A DNA stretch of 64,000 nt, from positions 118,833 to 182,832 of the forward strand of contig NZ_JANJZT010000004.1 of NCBI RefSeq assembly GCF_024622975.1, read 5' to 3'. The translations under genes and the position numbers were made by a program. The notes beneath the pieces are model-generated. The model was given only the letters and a program-made list of their open reading frames with translations. It had not been told where the DNA came from and made no database searches. The DNA comes from Blautia caecimuris. Lineage in GTDB: Bacteria > Bacillota > Clostridia > Lachnospirales > Lachnospiraceae. Positions within the stretch are counted from its first letter, which is position 1. Each line of letters opens with the position of its first letter. Below are positions 43,377 through 51,115 of this stretch, piece by piece.

Positions 43377-44303
43377 ATGGCAGACCAGAAGCTTGATAAT
43401 CTTTTAAATCTCGCCTTAGATTCTACAGAAGAGGAACGGAAAAAGTCAGGGAATTTGAATATCGGATACGAAGAACGGTCCGGAAACTGGGATATCATAG
43501 TAAAATATAGTGGTGATGCAGAGGCATTGTCAGGAGAAAGAATCCGGACAGTGCCTCTTTTGGGTGGATATGCAGTGGTGAATCTTCCGGAAGAAGAGAT
43601 TCAGGAGTTTGCATCAAGACCACAGATAGAGTTTGTAGAGATTCCAAAGCGGTTGTATTTTCAGGTGAACCAGGCGCTGGATGCCGCCTGCATCCGCCCG
43701 GTTCAGGAGGGATATTTTCCGGGAGCTGTGCAGACAGGAAACACAGTGGGCGATGTACCCGGACAGACAATCGGTAATATTACGGAGAATCAACAGGGGC
43801 TTTCCGGGCAGGGAGTGCTTGTGGGAATCGTGGACTCCGGGGTGGACTGGCAGCATCCTGATTTTTGCAATAAAGACGGCACAAGCAGGATCCTGAGGTT
43901 ATGGGATCAGAGTCTTCTGGCAAAGCCCGGAGAAGATCCCCCGGAGGGATATGCAGCAGGAGTGGAATATACAAAAACAGATATCGACAGGGCATTGAGA
44001 CTTTCCGGGGCAGAAGGAAAACAAATTGTTCGGGAACAGGACTTCAGCGGTCATGGAACCTCTGTTCTCGGAATTGCGGCAGGAAATGGCAGAGCTTCCG
44101 GAGGTGTGAACCGGGGAGTGGCTTATACCAGTGATATTATTGCCGTAAAAATGGGAATGCCCGGAGAGAATTCTTTTCCAAGAACAGCAGAGCTGATGCA
44201 GGGAGTTGATTATCTGGTCCGGCAGGCGGCAGAGCTTGGAAGACCAATGGCTGTTAATATCAGCTTTGGGAATAATTATGGCTCGCATGAACCTTATAAT
44301 TAA
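43377..44303 (+). pseudogene. S8-family (subtilisin-like, Csp-type) peptidase, cut by the ICE
   Basis: The reading frame gives 308 residues where related clostridial S8 peptidases have about 550-600. An N-terminal pro-region is followed by the Asp box GIVDSGVDWQHPDF (Asp153) and the His box DFSGHGTSVLG (His226). The protein ends just after NISFGNNYGSHE, where relatives continue GSHDGTS, so the GTSM serine box is missing. The last three codons (PYN) and stop come from the inserted element. The residual product cannot be an active protease. The 3' part should be found beyond the right end of the ICE. Confidence 0.9.
44289..44290. other. Left chromosome/ICE junction, GA dinucleotide
   Basis: The peptidase homology runs to GGCTCGCATGA and then stops. 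A GA dinucleotide sits exactly at the break. Tn5397 and related elements moved by the large serine recombinase TndX are known to be flanked by GA. The exact base is inferred from loss of protein homology only. Confidence 0.5.
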
Positions 44304-44315
44304 GGGAAAACATAA

Positions 44316-44342
44316 GAAAACACTGATATTTCCTGTGTTTTC
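44316..44342. other. Hairpin just inside the ICE left end
   Basis: GAAAACAC pairs with GTGTTTTC around an 11-base loop, 25 bases inside the junction and just downstream of the RHH gene on the minus strand. It may end transcription of that gene or be a recombinase arm site; neither is shown. Confidence 0.45.
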
Positions 44343-44357
44343 AGGCGATTCAGTGCT

Positions 44358-44528
44358 TTACTCGGATTCATGTTTGGTTGTCATTTGGGTCTTATAATAC
44401 TCGGTCAGGATCATGTTAATCTGCTGGGAACGTGTACGATAGTTCGCTTTCGCATCCTTATCAATCTCAGCAACCAGTTCTTTGGACAAAGTAGTATAGA
44501 CCTGAATATTGTTGGAACTGATAGCCAT
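44358..44528 (-). CDS. Ribbon-helix-helix (CopG/Arc-like) DNA-binding protein
   Basis: 56 residues starting MAISSNNIQVYTTLSKELV. The beta strand NIQVYTTL followed by two helices (LVAEIDKDAKANY, RSQQINMILTEYYKT) fits the ribbon-helix-helix fold. GGAGGTG precedes the ATG at 44528; an upstream in-frame ATG at 44546 has none. A perfect 15-bp palindrome lies 23 bases upstream, the kind of site such dimers bind, so it likely represses itself. It is the first gene inside the left end and is read outward, away from the transfer genes. Confidence 0.8.
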   Translation of the reverse strand: MAISSNNIQVYTTLSKELVAEIDKDAKANYRTRSQQINMILTEYYKTQMTTKHESE

Positions 44529-44550
44529 GTGGCACCTCCGATTCAATTTA

Positions 44551-44565
44551 ATAGAATTATTCTAT
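44551..44565. promoter_or_regulatory. Palindromic operator candidate for the RHH protein
   Basis: ATAGAATTATTCTAT, a perfect palindrome with a central T, immediately upstream of the RHH ribosome-binding site. Confidence 0.55.
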
Positions 44566-44684
44566 CATACTTCTTCGAGAGGGGCAATGTGAACTGAAAA
44601 TTGAATAATTATTGTTACTGTAAAATTGGAACGGTCGTAAAGAAAATCTATGAATAGAGAACGATAAGAAAGGTAGAACAGACA

Positions 44685-45062
44685 ATGAAGAAAACAATTT
44701 TTGAAGAGATGGGCGGTACTTATATCAGACATGGGGATTATCTTATCCCTGCTCTTACCTTACCGAAGGAAGAAGAACAAAGGGTTGTCGGTGTATGGGG
44801 ACAAAGACATTTGCGGTATTTGAAGGAATACCGCAGATTGCTATATCTGAATATGCTTACAAGCGGCAGGCTGAATGGTTATTTGGCTGATATAGAAGAA
44901 CAGGCACAGGAACGCTTTGAAAGACTTGTAGAACAGATGAAACAGGCACAAGGCATTACAGAACAGCTAAAGGTGGAAAATGTCTTGGAATGGGTAGGAA
45001 GAATGAATAATATACAAGCGTGTGCGAGGGAGATTGTAGATAAAGAGATAATCTATCAATAA
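44685..45062 (+). CDS. TnpV-family transposon-encoded protein
   Basis: 125 residues matching the TnpV family found in clostridial mobilisable and conjugative transposons: FEEMGGTYIRHGDYLIPAL at the N-terminus, VWGQRHLRYLKEYRRLLY near 45 and a C-terminal coiled region ending in VDKEIIYQ. The family has no established biochemical function. It may be left from a smaller element that was absorbed by the ICE, or be part of its end module. Own terminator downstream. Confidence 0.85.
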   Translation: MKKTIFEEMGGTYIRHGDYLIPALTLPKEEEQRVVGVWGQRHLRYLKEYRRLLYLNMLTSGRLNGYLADIEEQAQERFERLVEQMKQAQGITEQLKVENVLEWVGRMNNIQACAREIVDKEIIYQ

Positions 45063-45078
45063 GAAAAGGTGTATAACG

Positions 45079-45106
45079 AAAGCAAGTCTGAAAAGGCTTG
45101 CTTTTT
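45079..45106 (+). terminator. Terminator after tnpV
   Basis: AAAGCAAG stem with complement CTTGCTTT, 10-base loop, T-rich tail. Confidence 0.85.
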
Positions 45107-45175
45107 CTTTACTATGTTGGGGATTGATGTATAATTATGTTAAAGAGACAAATTAGACGTGGGGAGGTAAAAGAA

Positions 45176-45733
45176 GTGGAAGAAAATGGATTAAATTTAT
45201 ATCTTCAAGAAATGTGGTATGTGAAAAAGAGAACGGAAGCGATAAGAACTATTGCGTTGAAAGAAAAAACAACATTATTTCCAATAACTAATATTGAGTT
45301 TATGACATTGCAAATAAGAAAGATAATTGAACATATTGCTATGGGCAATTTAATTGCTAATAAAGAATTGTATGAGGAATACAGTGCGAAATTTTCTTCT
45401 AATTGGAATGCAAGGTATATTTTTAGAGATTTAGAAAGGCTAAATTTTAAATTTTATCCAGAACCTGTAAAATCTGATTATACAAAAGAAGTAGAAGAAT
45501 GGATAACTATTAATGAAGATTATTTAACAAAAGAGGATGCAATAAAAATTTATGAAAAATGTGGTGGTTTATTACATGTTTCTAATCCATATGGTTCGCA
45601 GATAGATGTTAGTTATTATCAAGAAAAAATGCCTATATGGTATAAAAAAATTATGAATTTGTTGAACCAGCATCTTATTCATATGGTGGATGGAAAACAT
45701 ATTTTTTTTATTAAAAAACCACTAAAAATCTGA
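45176..45733 (+). CDS. Hypothetical protein, AT-rich cargo gene
   Basis: 185 residues, mostly helical by composition, with no motif I recognise. Codon usage is much more AT-rich than in the neighbours, suggesting separate acquisition. GTG at 45176 is chosen because GGGGAGG lies 8 bases upstream. An in-frame ATG at 45137 lies only two bases after a TATAAT (45130-45135; -35 TTTACT at 45108-45113), so it would probably not be in the transcript. No signal peptide or membrane segment. Confidence 0.65.
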   Translation: MEENGLNLYLQEMWYVKKRTEAIRTIALKEKTTLFPITNIEFMTLQIRKIIEHIAMGNLIANKELYEEYSAKFSSNWNARYIFRDLERLNFKFYPEPVKSDYTKEVEEWITINEDYLTKEDAIKIYEKCGGLLHVSNPYGSQIDVSYYQEKMPIWYKKIMNLLNQHLIHMVDGKHIFFIKKPLKI

Positions 45734-45998
45734 TTATCCCTTAAAACACAGTATCTATCAGCATTTACAAGGGAATAAAAACATCAAATTACTACGATTT
45801 TACTACGAATGAATGAGCCTTGATACGTCCTATTCCCTAGATTTGCAAAGATAAGGTACAGCACATCAGTATTGAAACAAGAAAAAATTGAATGATTGAT
45901 AGATTATGGAACGCCTAAAATGACGTTCCTTTTCTATTTCCAGCCGTTCCTAGTGGACGGCTATTTTATTACCCAAAATGAAAGGAGCATTAAGAATT
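45734..45998 (+). promoter_or_regulatory. Leader of the adhesin gene with two tandem hairpins
   Basis: No gene is seen here. Two hairpins stand in tandem: GGAACG...CGTTCC at 45908-45929 followed by TTTT, and AGCCGT...ACGGCT at 45942-45962 followed by ATTTTATT. Both look like weak terminators. An AAAGGAG ribosome site follows at 45980. The first half (TTACTACGA repeated near 45790) has no recognisable role. Confidence 0.5.
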
Positions 45999-48900
45999 AT
46001 GAAAAAGATATTCAAGCGATTATGTACGGGCTTCCTAGCCTTTGCAACTATCGTTACCGCCTTGCCGAGTACTGCTGTTCATGCAGAAAGCAAGCAATAC
46101 TGGACAGAAAGTGCAGAGCGTGTCGGTATCGTTGAAAAAGTAATGAATGACGGTTCTATCGGTTCAACCTTTAACGAGGGACATTTGACCGTTGAGGGCG
46201 AGGACGCATACTGTATTGACATCAATACCGACTTTAGAAACGGATATAAGACAAGAGCTGACGCAGGCACACGTATGAGTGCCGACCAGATAGCTGATGT
46301 TGCCTTATCCATTGAATATGTCAAACAATACACAGCCAGTCACAGCGGAATAAGTAGTAATCACGCTTACCTTTTAAGACAGTTGGTTGTCTGGCAAAGA
46401 TTGAGCGTACATCTTGGCTGGCAGTGTGATAATGTGCGAGCTTCCTATGATGAAATCCCAAAGGCAACGCAGGACGAAGTATTCGCAGGAGCAAAAGCCT
46501 TTGTCAAAGCAAATAAAGGACGCTATGAATGTGGCGGTTATATCTACTCTGGCGAGGGGCAGGAATTGGGACAGTTCTGGGCGAACCTTAATGTAGGTAA
46601 CGCTACCCTACAAAAGAGTTCCACCAACACCAGCATTACAGACGGCAACGGAAATTACAGTATTGCTGGTGCGACGTATGGTGTCTTCTCTGATAAGGAC
46701 TGCACAAACCAGCTTGCCACCTTTACGACAGATAGCAACGGCAATACCGAAACCGTAGAAGTCAAGGCAGGCACAGTCTATATCAAGGAATTATCCGCAC
46801 CAACTGGTTACAAGGTAGATAATACCGTGTATTCCTTAAAGGTTGAAGTTGGTAAAACAGCCACTTTGAAAGTAGCTGATACACCAAAAGTAACCGATAC
46901 CTTGATTGAGCTTTTCAAAATTGATATGGAAACACAGAAAAGCAATCCGCAGGGCAACGCTACTTTAGAGGGTGCAGAGTTCACATGGAAGTATTACGCT
47001 GGCTACTATAACAAGAATAATCTTCCTGCTGAACCTACTCGTACATGGACGACAAAGACAATCGCTGAAAAGGACAGCGACGGTACAATCCATTACGTTA
47101 CCCGTTTAGCTGACGCTTACAAAGTCGCTGGCGACAGCTTCTATATGCAGGACGGTAACGCCGTACTTCCACTTGGAACATTGACCGTAGAGGAAGTCAA
47201 AGCACCAGACGGCTATTTGTTAGACGGTGCATATATGCAGGCAAACGGCAGTGAGGAACAAATCAAGGGAATGTATTTAACACAGATTACCGAGGACGGT
47301 GACCTTGCCGTACTGACTGGAAGCAATCAGTTCCATGTATCAGACAAGGTTATCCGTGGCGGTGTCAAAATCCAAAAACGTGATTTAGAAACGAAAGATA
47401 CCAAAGCACAAGGCGGAGCTACTTTGAAAGATACTGCCTTTGAAATCATTTCTCTAAATGACAATGCCGTATTGGTTGAGGGCAAGCTATACAAGAAAAA
47501 TGAAGTCGTAAAAACCATTCATACGGATATTGAGGGCGTGGCTTCTACTTCTGCTGATTTACTGCCACATGGAAAATACCGTATCGAAGAAAGCGAAGCA
47601 CCAGAGGGCTACCTAACTGACGGTGCAAAAGCGATTGAGTTTACAATCACAGAGAATGGAAAAATCGTAGATTTAACCGACGAAGCCCACTCTGTCTACA
47701 ATCAGATTAAACGTGGCGATTTAGAGGGCGTGAAGATTGGAGCAGGTACACACAAGCGTCTTGCTGATGTTCCCTTTAGGATCACAAGCAAGACGACGGG
47801 CGAAAGCCATATTGTCGTAACGGACGACAACGGGCAGTTCTCTACTTCTTCTGACTGGGCTTCCCACAAACACAATACCAACGAGGGCAAGACCAGTGAG
47901 GACGGCGTATGGTTTGGGACTTCTGAACCAGACGACAGCAAGGGTGCGTTATTATACGATACCTACATCATTGAAGAATTACGCTCTGACAGCAACAAGG
48001 GCTTTACACTTATTCCACCGTTTGAGATTGTGATTTCCAGAAACAAAGTAACCGTTGATTTGGGAACATTGACCGACGAATACGAAAAAGAAATCTCAAT
48101 CCATACCACAGCAACCAGCAAGGACGGCGAAAAGTCAATCATTGCAGGCAAAGAGGTAACAATCATTGATACCGTCAAATTAGACGGGCTTGTGAAAGGT
48201 ACAAAATATCAGTTAAAAGGCTGGCAAATGATTAAGGACGAAAACGCCGAACTTATCATTGACGGCAAGCGTGTAGAGAACGACTATACCTTTATTGCTG
48301 ATGATGAAACAATGAAAGTAGAGATTGCCTATACATTCAATGCGTCTGCCTTAGGTGGCAAGAACCTTGTAACTTTTGAAGAATTGTACGATTTCAGCAA
48401 TCCAAAAGAACCCGTCAAAGTAGCAGAACACAAGGACATTGAGGACGACGGACAAACGGTATTGATTACCGAGCGTATCATCAAGATACATACGACAGCT
48501 ACTTTTGAGGACGGCAAGAAAGAAATCGAAGCCGACAAAGATGTAACGATTGTTGATACCGTTACCTTAGAGGGCTTAGAAGTTGGCACACAGTATCAGC
48601 TTGTAGGCTGGCAGATGTTACAAGAAGAAAATGCGGAGCTTATCATCAATGGAAAACGTGTAGAAAATGACTATACCTTTACCGCTGACAGTGAAAACAT
48701 GGAAGTACAGATTGCCTTTACATTCGACGCTTCCGAGCTTGGCGGAAAACAGCTTGTAACCTTTGAAGAATTGTATGATGTAAGCAATCCAGAAGAACCC
48801 GTCAAGGTGGCAGAACACAAGGACATTGAGGACAAGGGACAGACGGTAACAATCAAGGAAGTGCCAGAAGTTCCCGAAGAACCAGAGAAACCAGAAACAC

Positions 48901-49046
48901 CAACGACACCCGATACGCCAACCAGAACGGACAGTCCAAAAACGGGCGACAGCACTAATCTTATGGCATTTATCGTGATGTTGATTACTTCTGCAGGTGG
49001 CATTATCGGAACTTACATTCTGAAAAAAAGAAAAGGGTGTAAATAA
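45999..49046 (+). CDS. Sortase-anchored adhesin with thioester, SpaA and VaFE repeat domains
   Basis: 1015 residues. Signal peptide ends near VHA-ESK (residue 31). A thioester (TQXA-like) domain follows, with Cys in YCIDIN near 74 and Gln in LRQLVVW near 130. Three or four SpaA/Cna-B-type domains span about 215-700, each with a closing Glu box such as YIKELSAPTGY, TVEEVKAPDGY and RIEESEAPEGY. Two nearly identical VaFE domains (about 700-955, WQMIKDENAELI and WQMLQEENAELI) come last, then a Pro/Glu/Thr stalk, SPKTGD sortase motif, membrane segment and KKRKGCK tail. It should form a covalent surface rod that binds host or partner cells, perhaps aiding mating contact. Confidence 0.93.
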   Translation: MKKIFKRLCTGFLAFATIVTALPSTAVHAESKQYWTESAERVGIVEKVMNDGSIGSTFNEGHLTVEGEDAYCIDINTDFRNGYKTRADAGTRMSADQIADVALSIEYVKQYTASHSGISSNHAYLLRQLVVWQRLSVHLGWQCDNVRASYDEIPKATQDEVFAGAKAFVKANKGRYECGGYIYSGEGQELGQFWANLNVGNATLQKSSTNTSITDGNGNYSIAGATYGVFSDKDCTNQLATFTTDSNGNTETVEVKAGTVYIKELSAPTGYKVDNTVYSLKVEVGKTATLKVADTPKVTDTLIELFKIDMETQKSNPQGNATLEGAEFTWKYYAGYYNKNNLPAEPTRTWTTKTIAEKDSDGTIHYVTRLADAYKVAGDSFYMQDGNAVLPLGTLTVEEVKAPDGYLLDGAYMQANGSEEQIKGMYLTQITEDGDLAVLTGSNQFHVSDKVIRGGVKIQKRDLETKDTKAQGGATLKDTAFEIISLNDNAVLVEGKLYKKNEVVKTIHTDIEGVASTSADLLPHGKYRIEESEAPEGYLTDGAKAIEFTITENGKIVDLTDEAHSVYNQIKRGDLEGVKIGAGTHKRLADVPFRITSKTTGESHIVVTDDNGQFSTSSDWASHKHNTNEGKTSEDGVWFGTSEPDDSKGALLYDTYIIEELRSDSNKGFTLIPPFEIVISRNKVTVDLGTLTDEYEKEISIHTTATSKDGEKSIIAGKEVTIIDTVKLDGLVKGTKYQLKGWQMIKDENAELIIDGKRVENDYTFIADDETMKVEIAYTFNASALGGKNLVTFEELYDFSNPKEPVKVAEHKDIEDDGQTVLITERIIKIHTTATFEDGKKEIEADKDVTIVDTVTLEGLEVGTQYQLVGWQMLQEENAELIINGKRVENDYTFTADSENMEVQIAFTFDASELGGKQLVTFEELYDVSNPEEPVKVAEHKDIEDKGQTVTIKEVPEVPEEPEKPETPTTPDTPTRTDSPKTGDSTNLMAFIVMLITSAGGIIGTYILKKRKGCK

Positions 49047-50119
49047 TGGCGCTCACATTAGGAAGTCTGTTTGACGGAATAGGTGTATTTCCACTGGCTG
49101 CTTCTAAATATGGCATTACTCCATTATGGGCGAGCGAGATTGAAAAAGTACCGATTTCCATTACAAAGAAACATTTCCCCGACATGAAGCATTTAGGGGA
49201 TATTACGAAACTGCATGGTGCTGAAATACCACCCGTCCATATCATTACCTTTGGTTCGCCATGTCAAAATTTATCTACAATAGGAACACGTGAGGGACTG
49301 ACTGGTTCAAAATCCAGTCTGTTTCATCATGCAATCCGCATTATAAAAGAAATGAGGTGTGCAACAAATGGCAAATATCCAGTTATCGCTGTTTGGGAGA
49401 ACGTCAGAGGAGCGTTTTCTTCAAATGACAGGCTGGACTTTAGAGCCGTGCTGGAGTCGTTCACAGACACCGAAGTACCAATGCCTCCTTCTCGAAAATG
49501 GGCAGGAGCCGGTATGGTTAGAGGGGGAACGGCTGATGTCTGCTGGCGGCTCATGGACGCCCAATATTGGGGAGAACCCACCCTCGTACAACGAAGAAAA
49601 CGCATCTTTCTCGTGGCAGATTTTAGAGGACAGCGTTCCACAGAAATATTACTTAAAGCCCATCAACTGCAATTACTTTCTGCGTCTGGCGGAGCGTTCA
49701 CAATGCCAGCTTCCCGAAGCAATCGAATATCTACTAATAAAGCAAGGGGGAAAATACCAGTCCTCTCCCCCTTTGAAGAAAGACGTATCCGAGGAGCAGA
49801 AAAAAGTCGGGACCAAGAAGCCTTCATCAGAGCTTTCGGACGGGCAGATGACCCTTTTCCCACTTTATTAGCCGGTGTTGTTCATATCATTGCATTCTGG
49901 TATGAGGGCGAAGAAAAAGACGGCTATATCCGCTATCTGACACCGGTAGAATGTGAGCGTCTTATGGGGCTTCCAGATAATTGGACAGCCTTTTCTAATA
50001 CAGGACAGCTAAACAGCGACCATTCAAGATGTAGAGCATTAGGAAATGCGATTGCCTTGCCATGTGCCGAGCATATCATGGCAGGCATAGCCGAAGTCGT
50101 TAAGGAAAGTGAGGAATAA
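49046..50119 (+). CDS. C5 DNA (cytosine) methyltransferase
   Basis: 357 residues with the ordered motifs: I GSLFDGIGVF (residues 7-16), IV GSPCQNLS with catalytic Cys73, VI AVWENVRGAF near 116, VIII QYWGEPTLVQRRKRIFLV near 173, IX TPVECERLMGLPDNW near 299 and X GNAIALPCA near 334. Motif VIII carries three extra residues (TLV) between WG-P and QRR. No restriction enzyme lies beside it, so it probably protects the ICE from host restriction or modifies its promoters. ATG overlaps the adhesin stop (TAATG). The target-recognition region overlaps a complete second gene (49368-49871). Confidence 0.93.
   Translation: MALTLGSLFDGIGVFPLAASKYGITPLWASEIEKVPISITKKHFPDMKHLGDITKLHGAEIPPVHIITFGSPCQNLSTIGTREGLTGSKSSLFHHAIRIIKEMRCATNGKYPVIAVWENVRGAFSSNDRLDFRAVLESFTDTEVPMPPSRKWAGAGMVRGGTADVCWRLMDAQYWGEPTLVQRRKRIFLVADFRGQRSTEILLKAHQLQLLSASGGAFTMPASRSNRISTNKARGKIPVLSPFEERRIRGAEKSRDQEAFIRAFGRADDPFPTLLAGVVHIIAFWYEGEEKDGYIRYLTPVECERLMGLPDNWTAFSNTGQLNSDHSRCRALGNAIALPCAEHIMAGIAEVVKESEE
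49368..49871 (+). CDS. Gene overprinted in the +1 frame inside the methyltransferase
   Basis: 167 residues, MANIQLSLFGRTSEERFLQM at the start, an EPCWSRSQTPKYQCLLLENG block near 26, WTPNIGENP near 64, and KYYLKPINCNYFLRLAERSQ near 94. The ATG at 49368 has AGGTG 8 bases upstream. From memory, phages and ICEs of Firmicutes often carry a similar SLFG...KYYLS...GILRRA-type protein overlapping a C5 methyltransferase, but I know no function. It covers the variable target-recognition region of the host gene, between motifs VI and IX. No catalytic motif is visible. Confidence 0.7.
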   Translation: MANIQLSLFGRTSEERFLQMTGWTLEPCWSRSQTPKYQCLLLENGQEPVWLEGERLMSAGGSWTPNIGENPPSYNEENASFSWQILEDSVPQKYYLKPINCNYFLRLAERSQCQLPEAIEYLLIKQGGKYQSSPPLKKDVSEEQKKVGTKKPSSELSDGQMTLFPLY

Positions 50120-50182
50120 CTGATGTCAGATAAATCACGTTCTCCACCTACCTTTATCGCAGACTGAAAACTCAACATTGAA

Positions 50183-50231
50183 ACTGTTCTTTTTTCGTCA
50201 ATCCATTTATGGAATGATGAGAAAAAACAGT
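50183..50231 (+). other. Long imperfect hairpin upstream of the DUF961 genes
   Basis: ACTGTTCTTTTTTC pairs with GAGAAAAAACAGT and the inner TCAATCCAT with ATGGAATGA around two bases, about 49 bases in all. It could be a terminator on the minus strand, or a single-strand promoter or origin used on entry into a recipient. The rest of 50120-50312 has no gene. AAGAAATGAGG before 50313 is the ribosome site. Confidence 0.5.
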
Positions 50232-50312
50232 ACACAAGGGGCTTGGGGAGTGTAGCTCACCAAAATCTCTCTCACTAAATAAAATTCAAAGAAAGAAATG
50301 AGGTAAAACACT

Positions 50313-50636
50313 ATGGAATTAAAATATGTTGTGCCGAACATGGAAAAGACATTCGGCAATTTGGAATTTGCAGGCGAAAGCAAGGTGGAACAGCAACGCA
50401 TGAACGGACGCTATACACCCGTATCAAGAAGCTACAACTTGTATTCCGACGTACAAAGAGCTGATGATATTATCGTAACCATTCCTGCCAAAGCTGGCGA
50501 AAAGCACTTTAAGCCAGAGCAGAAAATCAAGCTCATTAACCCACGCATTACCGCAGAGGGCTACAATATCCGTGGGCGTGGCTTTACAAACTATATCTTA
50601 CTGGCTGATGATATGTTGCCAGTGGAAAGTAAATAA
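50313..50636 (+). CDS. DUF961-family protein (Tn916 Orf23-like)
   Basis: 107 residues: MELKYVVPNMEKTFGNLEFAG, split at the conserved KTFG, then YNLYSDVQRADDIIVTIPAKAGEK and a final LLADDMLPVESK. The DUF961 pair stands at the start of the transfer region in nearly all Tn916-like elements. In ICEBs1 the homologue (HelP-like single-strand helper) assists replication and mobilisation by the relaxase, so this or its neighbour may do the same. 13 bases separate it from the second copy. Confidence 0.88.
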   Translation: MELKYVVPNMEKTFGNLEFAGESKVEQQRMNGRYTPVSRSYNLYSDVQRADDIIVTIPAKAGEKHFKPEQKIKLINPRITAEGYNIRGRGFTNYILLADDMLPVESK

Positions 50637-50649
50637 GGGGGTATTCATT

Positions 50650-51036
50650 ATGAGATTAGCAAATGGAATTGTATTAGACAAAGAAAAGACATTCGGCATG
50701 TTGAAGTTCTCTGCCCTTAGACATGAAGTTCGTATGGAAAATGAGGACGGGACGACAAGCGAAGAAATCAAACGCAGAACCTATGACCTTAAATGCAGTG
50801 TGCAGGAACGTATGATACAAGTGTCTATTCCTGCTGATGTGGCGGTCAAGGACTATCCCTACAATGCCGAAGTGGAGCTTATCAATCCCGTAGCCGATAC
50901 AGTAGCAAACGCCAACTTTAGAGGGGCTGATGTGGACTGGTATATCAAGGCTGACGATATTATCTTGAAGAACAAAGGCAACCAGCCAGCAGGAAATCCA
51001 CAGAACAACAATCCGCAGGGACAGCCGAAGAAATAA
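50650..51036 (+). CDS. DUF961-family protein (Tn916 Orf22-like)
   Basis: 128 residues starting MRLANGIVLDKEKTFGMLKF, with TYDLKCSVQERMIQVSIPADV near 40 and a low-complexity Asn/Pro/Gln tail (NQPAGNPQNNNPQGQPKK). It shares the KEKTFG start with the preceding protein, so the two are diverged paralogues. GGGGG lies upstream of ATG 50650. Likely accessory factor for plasmid-like replication of the excised ICE, by analogy with ICEBs1. Confidence 0.88.
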   Translation: MRLANGIVLDKEKTFGMLKFSALRHEVRMENEDGTTSEEIKRRTYDLKCSVQERMIQVSIPADVAVKDYPYNAEVELINPVADTVANANFRGADVDWYIKADDIILKNKGNQPAGNPQNNNPQGQPKK

Positions 51037-51056
51037 GTTAATGAATTAGATTTTCA

Positions 51057-51085
51057 TTGTAGCGGATATATGGAGTTGATATAAT
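51057..51085 (+). promoter_or_regulatory. Promoter of the DUF3795 cargo gene
   Basis: TTGTAG, 17 bases, TATAAT. The -10 region TTGATATAATGTAGATAT resembles those at 54885 and 56025 upstream of the other cargo genes. Confidence 0.65.
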
Positions 51086-51115
51086 GTAGATATAAAAAGA
51101 AAGGAGTAGCTCATT

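Noticed and set aside
44685..45733. Toxin-antitoxin system made of tnpV and the next gene
   Set aside because: TnpV is a transposon family, a terminator separates the two genes, and the second has no toxin or antitoxin motif.
45780..45870. Possible attachment site remnant (repeated TTACTACGA) before the adhesin gene
   Set aside because: Only a short repeat, no matching partner copy found at the left ICE end and no integrase gene next to it.
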